Shown: positions 17,847 through 28,239, counted from the stretch's first letter. The stretch is 64,000 bases of DNA from Piscirickettsiaceae bacterium (GCA_013215825.1 JABSQN010000004.1:124001-188000); one strand, 5' to 3'. The notes: generated by a model not told the origin, from the letters alone. A program made the numbers and translations.

Positions 17847-19118
17847 TTACTTCAAAGTATCAGCCCAAATATTTTTCGCCCAAGCTTCTGCATAAGCACC
17901 TTCAAGCTCCGTAGCCTCTGCAGATACACCACCGCCAGGCATAGGAATCATTGCCAATTTTTCTTTATCATAGCGATATACAGCTGCTACATGCCCTGCC
18001 CGTTTATTATCAACAAAACTGTAACAGGTATTACTAAATACAGGTTCTTGTTCTGGTTGTTGGTCTGACAGTAAGGCAATCACAGCGGCAGCGCAGACTT
18101 TGGCTTGTGCATTGGCCATATGTCCTGATTTTGGCAACTTAGCATGAACTGCATCGCCAATCACATGCACATTCTGCTTAACTTTGGATTCATAGGTAAG
18201 AAAATCGACACTACACCAACGCTGATCAACATCAATAATGCCTGCCATTTCTGCAACTTTACCTGCTTTTTGAGCGGGGATAACATTCAATACATCGGCA
18301 GAGAAATTATCAAACTCTGTTTCCACATCTAATGTTCTAATATTAATATCTTCAATCGAACTATTAGGGATATATTCAATTAAATTCGCATAATACTCTT
18401 GCCATGCCGACTTAAATAACGCCTTTTTCGATGCCACATCACCATTGGCATCAAGGATTAACAACTTGGCTGTTGGATTATTATTTTTAAGATAATAAGC
18501 CACCTGACATGCCCTTTCATACGGGCCAGGAGGACATCTAAATGGCGTGGCAGGCACGGTCATTATCATTGTGCCACCCTGTTTCATGCTATGTAGTTGT
18601 TGCTTTAGAATCGTTGTTTGAGGACCGGCCTTCCATGCATGAGGGATTTTTTGTTGCGCCTCATAATTATCCAACATCGGCAAATCGTCATAGATAAAAT
18701 CAATACCTGGTGCAATAATTAGGCGATGATAGGCAATTATAACGCCATCATGTAATGTTACGCGTTGTTTATCAGTATCAATAGCCACAACTTCTGCTTG
18801 TACTGTTTGCACGCCATATTGTTCGGTCAAGCCATGATAATCATGGGTGAGTTGTTGCAAAGTACGGTTGCCACTAAGAACGAAATTACTCTGTGGACAC
18901 GAAACAAATTGAGCATTGCGCTCAATCATAATAACCTCAAGATCAGCACCCCACATTTTGAGATATTTGGCCGCTGTCGCACCAGAAAACCCACCACCAA
19001 TAACAACCACACGTTGTTTGTTTGTGGGTGTTCGTTTGGCAAAGCTTATTGATGGCAGCATTGCCGCCGCTCCCAGCATGGTTGCTGTTTGAATAAAACG
19101 TCTACGTTTTAAGGACAT
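17847..19118 (-). CDS. sulfide dehydrogenase flavoprotein subunit (FCSD/SoxF-like)
   Basis: FAD protein of the flavocytochrome c sulfide dehydrogenase family, 423 residues. It begins with a probable Tat-type export signal (MSLKRRRFIQ, then a hydrophobic Ala-rich stretch to about residue 27). The Rossmann motif VVVIGGGFSGATAA lies near residues 37-50. Cys74 in FVSCPQSNF and the later FRCPPGPYERAC block match the family cysteines, and the C-terminal FCSD flavin-binding domain is present. It should oxidise sulfide in the periplasm and pass electrons to a cytochrome subunit. That subunit is not adjacent; a candidate lies at 43631-43930. The gene follows lipA after 24 bases. Confidence 0.88.
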   Translation of the reverse strand: MSLKRRRFIQTATMLGAAAMLPSISFAKRTPTNKQRVVVIGGGFSGATAAKYLKMWGADLEVIMIERNAQFVSCPQSNFVLSGNRTLQQLTHDYHGLTEQYGVQTVQAEVVAIDTDKQRVTLHDGVIIAYHRLIIAPGIDFIYDDLPMLDNYEAQQKIPHAWKAGPQTTILKQQLHSMKQGGTMIMTVPATPFRCPPGPYERACQVAYYLKNNNPTAKLLILDANGDVASKKALFKSAWQEYYANLIEYIPNSSIEDINIRTLDVETEFDNFSADVLNVIPAQKAGKVAEMAGIIDVDQRWCSVDFLTYESKVKQNVHVIGDAVHAKLPKSGHMANAQAKVCAAAVIALLSDQQPEQEPVFSNTCYSFVDNKRAGHVAAVYRYDKEKLAMIPMPGGGVSAEATELEGAYAEAWAKNIWADTLK

Positions 19119-19142
19119 ATCCTTGACTCCCTACGCTATTTT

Positions 19143-20096
19143 CTATGACACAAATTCACCCTGTGCTTGCAAATCCGCATGATAAGACGATCTTACCATT
19201 GGACCACTAGCAACATGTTCAAAGCCCATCTTCTTGCCTATTACCGCCAATTGTTCAAATTCGGCTGGGGTAACAAATCGCTCGACTGCTAAATGATGGC
19301 GACTGGGCTGCAAATATTGACCTAAGGTTAACATACGACAACCGTGATCACGTAAATCTTGCATAACATGTTGCACTTCTTCTAATGTTTCACCCAAACC
19401 TAACATCAAGCCTGATTTGGTGGGCACATCCGGATGTTGCTCTTGAAACTTTTTAATCAAAGTTAATGACCATTGATAATCCGAACCTGGACGAACAGCC
19501 TTATATAAACGAGGAATACTTTCTAGATTATGGTTAAAAATATCAGGCGGGCTTTTGGCTAATTGTTCAAGTGCGACATCCATACGACCACGAAAGTCAG
19601 GCACTAATACTTCAATACGTGTTTGTGGTGATTGCAAACGTACTTCGGCAATACATCGACTAAAATGTGCACTACCGCCATCACGTAAATCATCGCGATC
19701 CACCGAGGTGATCACAACATGTTTTAATGACATTTTGGCAATTGTTTGGGCTAAATGCTCGGGTTCATTTTCATCTAACGCATCAGGTCTTCCATGTGCA
19801 ATATCGCAAAATGGACAGCGACGGGTGCAAATATTACCCATAATTAAGAAGGTGGCTGTGCCATGAGTAAAGCATTCGCCTAAGTTTGGACATGCGGCTT
19901 CTTCGCAGACAGTATGGAGATTATTTTCACGTAATAATGCTTTTAGCCGTGCGACTTCAGGTGTACTGGGTGCTTTAGCTCGGATCCAGGCTGGCTTTCG
20001 CTTGGGATCGCTGGGTATTATTTTAATTGGGATCCGAGAAACCTTGGATTCACCTTTTAATGCTTTAATATCTCGTTTTTGTACTTTTTCAGTCAT
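19143..20096 (-). CDS. lipA: lipoyl synthase
   Basis: Radical SAM enzyme inserting two sulfurs into protein-bound octanoyl groups. The protein is 317 residues from the ATG at 20096 (MTEKVQKRD), which has an AGAGA site; a longer frame to 20138 runs into lipB and is rejected. The auxiliary cluster motif C-x4-C-x5-C ([12 protein letters not shown]) and the radical SAM motif CTRRCPFC are both intact. It follows lipB by ten bases. Confidence 0.97.
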   Translation of the reverse strand: MTEKVQKRDIKALKGESKVSRIPIKIIPSDPKRKPAWIRAKAPSTPEVARLKALLRENNLHTVCEEAACPNLGECFTHGTATFLIMGNICTRRCPFCDIAHGRPDALDENEPEHLAQTIAKMSLKHVVITSVDRDDLRDGGSAHFSRCIAEVRLQSPQTRIEVLVPDFRGRMDVALEQLAKSPPDIFNHNLESIPRLYKAVRPGSDYQWSLTLIKKFQEQHPDVPTKSGLMLGLGETLEEVQHVMQDLRDHGCRMLTLGQYLQPSRHHLAVERFVTPAEFEQLAVIGKKMGFEHVASGPMVRSSYHADLQAQGEFVS

Positions 20097-20106
20097 TCTA
20101 TGTCTC

Positions 20107-20706
20107 TTATTGCATCTGCTGATTAAGTGCGGATACAAATTGTTGTTTAGCCTGTTCGATGGTTAAATCACAGCCCAGTCTTTTTAAATCAACCATTTCC
20201 ATGCCTTGATAACCACAAGGATTAATGTATGAAAACGGCGTTAAGTCCATATCAACATTTAAGCTAATACCGTGATAACAAGCACCACGCTTAACTCTTA
20301 AGCCTAATGAGGCAATTTTTTGTTCGCCAATATACACACCCGGCGCATCGGACCGTGCTTGTGCCTTTATTCCATTAGATGCGAGCAGTGCAATGGCTGC
20401 ATTTTCCAATCGGGAGACCATTTCACGCACACCAATTTTGTATCGTTTTAAATCAAATAAGGTATAAGCGATCAACTGTCCGGGGCCGTGATAGGTAACT
20501 TGCCCTCCCCGATCTGCATTAATAACAGGAATACCTTGAGTATCAAAGATATGCTCTTTTTTACCGTTTAAACCTTGCGTAAAGACCGGATTATGCTCTA
20601 ACAACCACAATTCATCTTCGGTATTTTCATCACGCTGGGCAGTAAAGCTTTGCATGGCGTTATAGCTTGATTGAAAATCTACTAAGCCTAGGTCTTTAAT
20701 GCGCAT
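20107..20706 (-). CDS. lipB: octanoyltransferase
   Basis: Transfers octanoyl from ACP to lipoyl domains, the step before LipA. The protein is 199 residues, with [16 protein letters not shown] and the catalytic Cys in INPCGYQG near residues 161-168. The conserved Lys follows IASLGLRV upstream of it. It is the partner of lipA and follows ybeD with one-base overlap. Confidence 0.97.
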   Translation of the reverse strand: MRIKDLGLVDFQSSYNAMQSFTAQRDENTEDELWLLEHNPVFTQGLNGKKEHIFDTQGIPVINADRGGQVTYHGPGQLIAYTLFDLKRYKIGVREMVSRLENAAIALLASNGIKAQARSDAPGVYIGEQKIASLGLRVKRGACYHGISLNVDMDLTPFSYINPCGYQGMEMVDLKRLGCDLTIEQAKQQFVSALNQQMQ

Positions 20707-20978
20707 TATAGAATATATTTTACTTGCTCATGATCCATCAATGCTTGGTAGATATTCTCTATTTGTTGTTTGCTAGTGGCACGAAAATCAACCGTTACTG
20801 AGGTGAATTTGCCACTAGAGCTTTGTTTTGATGTCACTGCCCCTTCTTTTATATCATCAACAAATGGACGAACAAGACTTACCACAACAGCATCAAAATC
20901 ATCACTTGTCAGTCCCATTGCTTTGATACCAAAGTCACAGGGGAACTCCATAACTACGTCTGTTTCTTGCTCACTCAT
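20706..20978 (-). CDS. ybeD: YbeD/DUF493 family protein
   Basis: A 90-residue protein with an ACT-like fold. The FPCDFGIKAMGLTSDDF opening and FTSVTVDFRATSKQQIENIYQAL match DUF493/YbeD, which in E. coli also lies between dacA and lipB. Function is not established; a regulatory role in lipoate biosynthesis has been suggested. Four-base overlap with the aminotransferase gene upstream. Confidence 0.9.
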   Translation of the reverse strand: MSEQETDVVMEFPCDFGIKAMGLTSDDFDAVVVSLVRPFVDDIKEGAVTSKQSSSGKFTSVTVDFRATSKQQIENIYQALMDHEQVKYIL

Positions 20979-21823
20979 GTTGCACCCTTTTGTTTATATT
21001 GCTGATACAGTGCATCCATTTTCTGCCAAATAGCGCCGGGAATACCTTTGCCTACCGGTTTATTATCTAAAGTAGTAATCGGTACAACTTCTTTGGTTGA
21101 GCTACTGATCCAAATTTCATCGGCGTGTTTTAATTGTTGCTCAGTCACCGCTTGCTCAAGCAATGGCATATTATTTTTCTGGGCTATTTCAATCACCACT
21201 TCACGGGTAATCCCAGGCAAGACTTTTTCATCTTTCGGTGCAGTATAAATTGTGCCGTCAATCACAACATACGCATTACTTGCCGCACCTTCGGTCAAAT
21301 ACCCATCACGAATTAATAAAGCTTCTAATGCCCCTGCTTCCAGCGCTTGTTGTTTTAACAAGCTATTTGGCAATAAAGTGATTGCTTTAATATTACAGTG
21401 TTGCCAACGAATATCAGCAAGAATAATTGCGGCAGCACCTTGTGTTTTATAGCTTTCTGGCACAGGTGCTAGCGGCGAACTCATAACAAAGGCTGTGGGC
21501 GTCACATTTTTAGGAAAGACATGATCGCGCGGTGCAACCCCTCTTGTCACTTGTAAATAAACAGATTGGTCGCCGCCGCCGTTACGTTCGATCAATTGTT
21601 CTATCAGCGTTTTCCATTCATCTTGGCTATGTGGGTTTTGCATACGCACGCCATCAAGACTAGCTTGCAATCGTATCAGGTGACCAGATAGCTGAAAACA
21701 TTTACCCGCATAAACGGGGATCACTTCATACACGCCATCACCCAGCAAAAAACCACGGTCAAAGACCGAAACTTTAGCTTGATCGGCGGCTAAGAACTCA
21801 CCATTTAAGTAAACATCGTTCAC
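20975..21823 (-). CDS. dat: D-amino acid aminotransferase (class IV PLP)
   Basis: PLP enzyme of the branched-chain/D-amino acid aminotransferase fold, 282 residues. It begins MNDVYLNGEFLAADQAKVSVFDRGFLLGDGVYEVIPVYAG, a D-amino acid transaminase pattern, and has the family block EGAASNAYVV near 179-188. In this cluster it probably makes D-Glu or D-Ala for peptidoglycan; the exact substrate is not certain. It follows dacA by three bases. Confidence 0.85.
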   Translation of the reverse strand: MNDVYLNGEFLAADQAKVSVFDRGFLLGDGVYEVIPVYAGKCFQLSGHLIRLQASLDGVRMQNPHSQDEWKTLIEQLIERNGGGDQSVYLQVTRGVAPRDHVFPKNVTPTAFVMSSPLAPVPESYKTQGAAAIILADIRWQHCNIKAITLLPNSLLKQQALEAGALEALLIRDGYLTEGAASNAYVVIDGTIYTAPKDEKVLPGITREVVIEIAQKNNMPLLEQAVTEQQLKHADEIWISSSTKEVVPITTLDNKPVGKGIPGAIWQKMDALYQQYKQKGAT

Positions 21824-21826
21824 ACA

Positions 21827-22972
21827 CTAACCCCAGATCATCATCATAATAGTATCAATAAGACGACGCCACCAGCTGCCTTCTTCTACTGTCTGCAATA
21901 CAATAAGCGCTTCTTTAGCAATAAGTTCATCACCCAGATGAATTTCAACTTCGCCTAATTGCGTACCCGCCATAATAGGGGCAATAACAGGCTGTGGAAT
22001 ATTTGTAGTTGCTACTAGCTCTTGATAACGACCTCTAGGCACTGTCACAGCTAATGCTTTTTCTAAGCCTAAATTAACTAACTTATCGGCACCTTTCCAA
22101 ATTTTTATATCAACAATTTTATCTTGTGCTTTATATAAGTCATGGCTTTCAAAGAATCGGAAACCATAGTTAAATAATTTTTGCGTTTCCTGTGCGCGAG
22201 CATTAACACTACGTGTGCCTAAAACCACCGAAATCAAACGCATTCCACTGCGTTTTGCTGATGCGGCTAAACAATAACCAGCTTCTTCTGTATGACCTGT
22301 TTTTAAGCCATCAACCGTTGCATCACGCCATAACAACTTATTACGGTTGTGTTGAGTAATATTATTGTAAGTAAATTCTTTTTCGGCATACCACTTATAG
22401 TGCACTGGGAATTCACGAATAATCGCCGCTGATAAAATCGCAATATCTTTTGCTGTGGTGTAATGATCAGGGCTTGGTAAGCCAGTCGAGTTTTGATAAT
22501 TAGTATTAACCATGCCTAATTGTTGGGCATATTGGTTCATCATTTGAGCAAAGGTTTCTTCACTGCCTGCAATGTGTTCAGCTAAGGCCACTGCCGCATC
22601 ATTACCAGATTGAATAATCATGCCACGAAGCAATACTTCAACAGGTACTTTGGTATTCACTTCAATAAAGCTACGAGAGCCCACCATTCGCCATGCCTTC
22701 TCGCTGATTAACACATCATCTGATAGCTGGATATTGCCAGCTTCTAATTCATGAGAAACAACATAGGCTGTCATTAATTTAGTAATACTCGCCGGCGGAA
22801 GTCGTTGATCAGCGTTTAGCTCTGCCAAAATCCGACCACTAGCAAAGTCTTGCAATATATATGACTTTGCCGCCACTGTTGGCGCGATTGGATTAGGCGT
22901 TATTGCCGCCGTTGCCAATGATGTCGTCAGCAATAGTGACGACCAAAATAGAACTTTTATTGTTTTAAACAT
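21827..22972 (-). CDS. dacA: D-alanyl-D-alanine carboxypeptidase (PBP5/6 family)
   Basis: Periplasmic low-molecular-weight penicillin-binding protein that trims pentapeptide stems. It is 381 residues with a signal peptide to about residue 22. The serine acylation motif SITK lies in LPPASITKLM, followed by SGN in IQSGNDAAVAL and KTG in LKTGHTEEAG. The C-terminal domain ends in a short amphipathic segment (WWRRLIDTIMMMIWG) that should anchor it to the inner membrane. It lies in the rod-shape and wall-synthesis run. Confidence 0.96.
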   Translation of the reverse strand: MFKTIKVLFWSSLLLTTSLATAAITPNPIAPTVAAKSYILQDFASGRILAELNADQRLPPASITKLMTAYVVSHELEAGNIQLSDDVLISEKAWRMVGSRSFIEVNTKVPVEVLLRGMIIQSGNDAAVALAEHIAGSEETFAQMMNQYAQQLGMVNTNYQNSTGLPSPDHYTTAKDIAILSAAIIREFPVHYKWYAEKEFTYNNITQHNRNKLLWRDATVDGLKTGHTEEAGYCLAASAKRSGMRLISVVLGTRSVNARAQETQKLFNYGFRFFESHDLYKAQDKIVDIKIWKGADKLVNLGLEKALAVTVPRGRYQELVATTNIPQPVIAPIMAGTQLGEVEIHLGDELIAKEALIVLQTVEEGSWWRRLIDTIMMMIWG

Positions 22973-22995
22973 GTATTACTCTCAAAATAAAATTG

Positions 22996-23820
22996 TTACT
23001 TAACCACTATATGGGTATTACCGAAGCCTAAATCAAGCAAACGACTAGCTAATGAATCACCATATTCAACACTTGCTAATGGCCCTACTCGTACTCGATA
23101 TAAAGTTCCACCGGGTTTAGTTAGGGGGGAAATCAATATGGCATCACCAATTTGCTGCTGTAGTTTTAATTTTAACTGCTCAGCAGTTGATGCGGTACTA
23201 AAGGCACCGACCTGTAAATACAATCCAACTGGACCGCTATTAACATTAGAAGCTTCAAGCTCTTCTACAATCGGATTTGTAGACACACTCCCGGCAGTTA
23301 CCGCACGAATTTCAACCATACCAGTGCCTTTGCCAATAATCCCCAATTTTGTTGCTGCACTATACGACAAGTCAATTAAACGATCACCATGAAATGGACC
23401 GCGATCATTCACTTTGACAATAACTTTGCGGCCATTTTCTAGGTTTGTTACTTCAACATAGGTCGGTAATGGTAATGTTTTATGCGCTGCTGTCATGGCA
23501 TACATATCGTAGGTTTCACCACTGGATGTACGTCTGCCATGAAACTTCTTGCCATACCAAGAAGCAATGCCTTTTTTATGATAACCGCGGCTGGTGTTTA
23601 AGGTGTAATAGCGCTTACCAAACACTTCATAATGCGCCGGATTGCCATATTTACTACGAGGCTCATCACGCGGTACCGCATTAGGTACATTTGACACATC
23701 GGGGGCATTTGTTGGCGCACTATCTTGCTTGCTATCAATACTGCCGCAAGCAACCAGGGCTAAACAGACACAAGCTAGGCCCAATAAATTTAGTTTCTTA
23801 TTGTTCATTTGTTTGTTCAT
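22996..23820 (-). CDS. rlpA: RlpA septal ring lytic transglycosylase lipoprotein
   Basis: Outer-membrane lipoprotein that cleaves peptide-free glycan strands. The lipobox LVAC (Cys near residue 25) follows a short signal. The double-psi beta-barrel domain carries GIASWYGKKFHGRRTSSGE and VKVNDRGPFHGDRLIDLS, and a C-terminal SPOR domain (about residues 198-274, YLQVGAFST) targets division-site glycan. The start may be 23820 or the second Met at 23808; both overlap mltB. Confidence 0.95.
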   Translation of the reverse strand: MNKQMNNKKLNLLGLACVCLALVACGSIDSKQDSAPTNAPDVSNVPNAVPRDEPRSKYGNPAHYEVFGKRYYTLNTSRGYHKKGIASWYGKKFHGRRTSSGETYDMYAMTAAHKTLPLPTYVEVTNLENGRKVIVKVNDRGPFHGDRLIDLSYSAATKLGIIGKGTGMVEIRAVTAGSVSTNPIVEELEASNVNSGPVGLYLQVGAFSTASTAEQLKLKLQQQIGDAILISPLTKPGGTLYRVRVGPLASVEYGDSLASRLLDLGFGNTHIVVK

Positions 23821-24784
23821 ATTTTTGACGGATCGCCTCAGCTAATTGTGTCACTGCCATTGCATACATTCTGCTGTGATTATAGCGGGTAATGCTGTAA
23901 AAATTTTGTCGCACTAACCAATAATCTTCACCATGTTTTTGGGTTAAAGAAATAAGGGCAATCACATCATCACCACTTGGAAGCTCTGCAATAGAAACAC
24001 CCTCTACTCGTAATTCATCACGTGTTAGTGATGGTTTATAGCCTTTTTTAAGCATTGCCATTGGTTCTGAACCTGCCAGCCTTGTTCTATGCGCAATGCT
24101 TTCTCCAGCCAGCCAGCCATGTCGCTTTAAGTAATTGGCAATACTACCAATAGCATCGGTAGGGTTTGTCCAAATATCACGCTTGCCATCACCATCAAAA
24201 TCAATGGCATATTCACGATAACTACTCGGCATAAACTGCCCTAGCCCCATCGCTCCAGCATACGAACCAACAGGATCTGAAATCGACATATTCTCTTCAC
24301 GAGTTAGCAATAAGAAATGCTTTAATTCACTGCGAAAAAATGGACTTCTAGGTGGATAACGAAATGCCAAGGTTGATAAGGCATCCACCACGCGATAGCC
24401 ACCAACATTACCGCCATAACGTGTTTCAACACCTAAAATAGCAAGAATAATTTCAGCTGGCACACCATATTCTTTTTCTGCTTTTGCTAAAGCATCAGCA
24501 TGTTGTTGCCAATAATCGACACCACCATTAATGTGTTTTTTGGTCATAAATATTTTACGATATTTATGCCATGGAATACTTTTTTCTGCTGGACGAGATA
24601 TGGCCTTAATAATCGACTTTTTTACTTTTACATCAGCAAATAACGTCGTCAATTGTTCGGCATCAAAACCGTGTTTAGTTTCCATCTCTGCAATAAAACT
24701 ATCGAGTTCTGGCAATTCAGGGTTCGCCTGTAGCTGCCAACTAGCCAATAACAATAGAACAGTCATTATCCGTAGCGTGTTCAT
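23798..24784 (-). CDS. mltB: lytic murein transglycosylase B
   Basis: Soluble-lytic-type glycan transglycosylase, 328 residues with a signal peptide ending near residue 20. The catalytic Glu lies in AILGVETRYGG near residue 118. Also visible are MGLGQFMPSSYREYAIDFDGDG-type blocks and a NPTDAIGSIANYLKRHGW block. The start overlaps the rodA stop (ATGA), and the end overlaps rlpA, so it is translationally coupled on both sides. Confidence 0.95.
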   Translation of the reverse strand: MNTLRIMTVLLLLASWQLQANPELPELDSFIAEMETKHGFDAEQLTTLFADVKVKKSIIKAISRPAEKSIPWHKYRKIFMTKKHINGGVDYWQQHADALAKAEKEYGVPAEIILAILGVETRYGGNVGGYRVVDALSTLAFRYPPRSPFFRSELKHFLLLTREENMSISDPVGSYAGAMGLGQFMPSSYREYAIDFDGDGKRDIWTNPTDAIGSIANYLKRHGWLAGESIAHRTRLAGSEPMAMLKKGYKPSLTRDELRVEGVSIAELPSGDDVIALISLTQKHGEDYWLVRQNFYSITRYNHSRMYAMAVTQLAEAIRQKYEQTNEQ

Positions 24785-25911
24785 GGTGACATCATCCTTC
24801 TGTGAGTATGAATAGACATCAGGATACCGAAGCCAGCTAATAAGGTCACCATTGATGTACCTCCATAACTCACTAATGGCAATGGCACACCAACTACAGG
24901 TAATAGTCCTGTCACCATCCCGACATTAACAAAAACATAGACCAGAAAAGTAATCGAAATACTCCCAGCCAATAATCGCGCAAAACTTGTTTGAGCTTGA
25001 CTTGCTATTACCAAGCCTCGTCCAGCTATTAATAAATACGCGATTAATAATAAACCGACCCCCATCAAGCCAAATTCTTCTGCAATAACCGCAAAGATGA
25101 AATCTGTTGATCGCTCAGGCAAAAATGCCAATTGTGATTGCGAGCCCTCTAACCAGCCTCGACCATATAACCCACCTGATCCTATGGCTATTTTTGATTG
25201 AATAATGTGATAGCCTGAACCTAATGGATCTGATTCTGGATTTAAGAAAGTTAATACACGTTGCCGCTGATAATCATGCATCACATACCACAACACAGGC
25301 AACGCAGATGCGCATAAGCTGATAAAGGCAATAATAATTCGCCATGATATGCCTGATAAAAAGACCACAATAAGCCCCGAACTTGCAATAAGTAACGACG
25401 TACCTAAATCGGGTTGCTTGGCAATTAATAGCGATGGCACAATCACCATTATTAATGCCACAAATAGTCTTGCCATCGTCGGTGGTAAAGGTCGTTCCGC
25501 AAGGTATGTCGCAACCAATAAAGGTACCGCTAACTTCATTAATTCTGACGGTTGAAAGCGAAAGAAACCTAAGTCAAGCCATCGTTGTGCGCCTTTTCCT
25601 TCATGACCAAATGCCAGAACAGCTATCAATAATATTAAGCCTGCACCATACATCCAATAGGCAGCATCTCGCATTCTATCTGGGTGGATTTGTGCCAAAG
25701 CACACAAGACAACAAATGCCGTTGCCATACGTATTAATTGTCGAATAAGTAAATCTGTATTTTGCCCGCCAGCACTATATAAAATCATTAATCCTGCCAA
25801 TAGCAAACTTAGCAAGCCGAATAGTAATAAGGCATCAATGTGAATCATTTTCAATGCAGAAGTCAAGCTCCACCGTTGGGGATTTTGTCTGTCCAGTAGC
25901 AAACTATTCAT
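24781..25911 (-). CDS. rodA: RodA, SEDS peptidoglycan glycosyltransferase
   Basis: Ten-span membrane polymerase that works with PBP2 in the elongasome. It is 376 residues. SEDS family features include QPDLGTSLLIASSG near 166-179, the RSTDFIFAVIAEEFGL block near 273-288 and VPLPLVSYGGTS near 342-353. It overlaps mrdA by eight bases. Confidence 0.97.
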   Translation of the reverse strand: MNSLLLDRQNPQRWSLTSALKMIHIDALLLFGLLSLLLAGLMILYSAGGQNTDLLIRQLIRMATAFVVLCALAQIHPDRMRDAAYWMYGAGLILLIAVLAFGHEGKGAQRWLDLGFFRFQPSELMKLAVPLLVATYLAERPLPPTMARLFVALIMVIVPSLLIAKQPDLGTSLLIASSGLIVVFLSGISWRIIIAFISLCASALPVLWYVMHDYQRQRVLTFLNPESDPLGSGYHIIQSKIAIGSGGLYGRGWLEGSQSQLAFLPERSTDFIFAVIAEEFGLMGVGLLLIAYLLIAGRGLVIASQAQTSFARLLAGSISITFLVYVFVNVGMVTGLLPVVGVPLPLVSYGGTSMVTLLAGFGILMSIHTHRRMMSP

Positions 25912-27751
25912 GGGCTATACCAAAATATTGGTCAATCATTTTACGTGCTATCGGTGCCGCTGTTCGACTACCACTACCGCCATTTTCAACCACAATAGCG
26001 ACTACAAACTCAGGATCATCTGCCGGTGCAAAGGCAATAAACAAGGCGTGATCATGTAACTTTTTCGCTAATGTTTTTGCATCATATTTTTCGTCTTGTT
26101 TGATACCAAATACTTGTGCAGTTCCTGTTTTCCCTGCCACTTTAAATGGTAATTCCTTACCAATATGGCGTGCTGTTCCTCTTTTTCCATGAACAACTTC
26201 GACCATTGAATCAATAATAGTTTCCCAGTTTTTGCTATCTATCATAGGTAATGCTTGAGATTTTGTTGTTGTGATAAGCTCAAGTTCTTCACTGCCTGAC
26301 ACTCGACTAGCACGTGCAACTTGAGGGCGGATATTAATCCCCCTCATTGCTAAAATAGCCGTTGCATGAGCAAGTTGAACTGGCGTTGTTTGATTAAAAC
26401 CTTGTCCAATGCCCGAAATAAGTGTTTCTCCGGGATACCATACTTGATTCCGACTATTACGTTTCCATTCTCTAGATGGCGATAAGCCTTTACTTTCACT
26501 GGGCATATCAATATTTGTACGCCGACCAAAATCAAATAAATCTAAGAATCCATGCAAACGGTCAATCCCCATTGCATTTGCCAAATCATAAAAATAAACA
26601 TCGCATGACTGTGATATTGATTTTTTTAAATCAACTTGGCCATGACCATGTTTTTTCCAGCATCGATAGCGATGATCTTTACCTGGCAAAGTAAACCAAC
26701 CCGGACAGAAGCTTTTAGACTCTTTATTAATCACACCCAATTCTAAGCCAGCTAAAGCAACAAAAGGCTTTAAGGTTGAGCCTGGTGGATAATGTCCACG
26801 TAATGAGCGATCAAATAAGGGTCTATCAATAGAATCCCGTAAAACGGCATATTTTTTACTACTAATGCCTGTTACAAAGTCATTAGGATCAAAATCCGGC
26901 TTGCTGACCAAGGCTAATATGCCGCCTGTTCTAGGATCTAATGCAACCACAGCACCATTAAACTCGCCCAAAGATTCCACCGCGACACGTTGTAAATTAA
27001 TATCTAAATGTAGAAATAAATCTTTTCCGCCCACCGATGCAACACTTTTTAATTCTCGCACGATGCGTCCACGCACATCGGTTTCTACTTGCTGATAACC
27101 CACTTGCCCATGTAGTAAGTCTTCATACTGTTTTTCTATACCCGTCTTACCTATTTGCAATGTCCCTTTATAATTTTTAGCATCAATACGCTTTTGATCA
27201 CGCACATTAATACGCCCAACATAGCCCACCGCATGAGCAAATAATGCACCTTGTGGATAATGTCGAATTAATCGCCCAACAACATCAACACCAGGAAAAC
27301 GATGGCGATTAACAGAAAACATGGCCACTTCTTGCTCAGTTAATCGTTGTCGAAGTATTATTTCATGAAATCCGCGTTGTTTCTTAATAGACTGCTTTAT
27401 ATCCTTTATTTCATCATCAGTCATATCAAATAACACCGACAATTCTAATAATGATTGATCAATATCCATCACTTTTTCAGGTATTAACTCAAGACTAAAT
27501 GTTGGAATATTTTCGGCAAGAATGACACCATTGCGATCATAAATTAAACCTCGTTGTGGCGCTAATGGCCCGATATCAACACGGTTCCTATCTGACAGAA
27601 AATTAAAATGCTCATACTCAACCACTTGTAAAACCGTAAGGCGCACCATAACGACAATAAATAATATGCCAATGAAAATAGCCGCAAAGATCAATCTATC
27701 ATTGACTACGCGGCTTTCACGAAAATGGTCTTTTAATGCAAATCGTGACAT
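25904..27751 (-). CDS. mrdA: penicillin-binding protein 2 (elongasome transpeptidase)
   Basis: Class B PBP of rod-shape elongation, 615 residues. One N-terminal membrane anchor (about 22-42) precedes the dimerisation domain (DRNRVDIGPLAPQRGLIYDRNG) and the transpeptidase domain. Active-site motifs are STLK in YPPGSTLKPF, SCD in SQSCDVYFYDLA and KTGTAQ near residue 541. It sits between mreD and rodA as in other gammaproteobacteria. Confidence 0.97.
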   Translation of the reverse strand: MSRFALKDHFRESRVVNDRLIFAAIFIGILFIVVMVRLTVLQVVEYEHFNFLSDRNRVDIGPLAPQRGLIYDRNGVILAENIPTFSLELIPEKVMDIDQSLLELSVLFDMTDDEIKDIKQSIKKQRGFHEIILRQRLTEQEVAMFSVNRHRFPGVDVVGRLIRHYPQGALFAHAVGYVGRINVRDQKRIDAKNYKGTLQIGKTGIEKQYEDLLHGQVGYQQVETDVRGRIVRELKSVASVGGKDLFLHLDINLQRVAVESLGEFNGAVVALDPRTGGILALVSKPDFDPNDFVTGISSKKYAVLRDSIDRPLFDRSLRGHYPPGSTLKPFVALAGLELGVINKESKSFCPGWFTLPGKDHRYRCWKKHGHGQVDLKKSISQSCDVYFYDLANAMGIDRLHGFLDLFDFGRRTNIDMPSESKGLSPSREWKRNSRNQVWYPGETLISGIGQGFNQTTPVQLAHATAILAMRGINIRPQVARASRVSGSEELELITTTKSQALPMIDSKNWETIIDSMVEVVHGKRGTARHIGKELPFKVAGKTGTAQVFGIKQDEKYDAKTLAKKLHDHALFIAFAPADDPEFVVAIVVENGGSGSRTAAPIARKMIDQYFGIAHE

Positions 27752-27759
27752 CAGTGTCG

Positions 27760-28239
27760 CTAATTCACGTGAAAAGTGCGTCTAAGTTTACGCAATACGG
27801 CAAATACAATTGGCCACATAATAGTGCTCGTCACTGCAGGCAACCATATATGCCATCCTGCTATTCTGGGTGATAATAAAATACTCATAAGTTGAACTAA
27901 TAATACTAGCGACAAAATACTCACGGCTTGTTGCCACAAGGGATATTGGCGTAATTGCAAATGAAAACGTAAAATCAGATAAATAACTAAGGCATAAGAA
28001 AAAGCAAACACACCCAAAGCGCCTCCCATAATGACATCAATGGTTAAGCCAGTAAGCCACGCGAATCCAACGCCAACACGACGAGGGAGAGCCATTGCCC
28101 AATAAATCAAGGCCATTACCACCCATTCGGGCCTAAAGAAACGTATTGATTCAGCTAAGGGAATAAGCATCAATATAATAGCGACGATAATACTTAGGAT
28201 AATAATAATCCCACCTCGTCCATGTTGATGATTAACCAT
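27760..28239 (-). CDS. mreD: MreD rod-shape membrane protein
   Basis: A 159-residue protein with five or so transmembrane segments, including the FFRPEWVVMALIYWAMALPRRVG block typical of proteobacterial MreD. It links MreC and the synthases in the elongasome. The start overlaps the mreC stop by one base, and mrdA follows by eight bases. Confidence 0.92.
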   Translation of the reverse strand: MVNHQHGRGGIIIILSIIVAIILMLIPLAESIRFFRPEWVVMALIYWAMALPRRVGVGFAWLTGLTIDVIMGGALGVFAFSYALVIYLILRFHLQLRQYPLWQQAVSILSLVLLVQLMSILLSPRIAGWHIWLPAVTSTIMWPIVFAVLRKLRRTFHVN

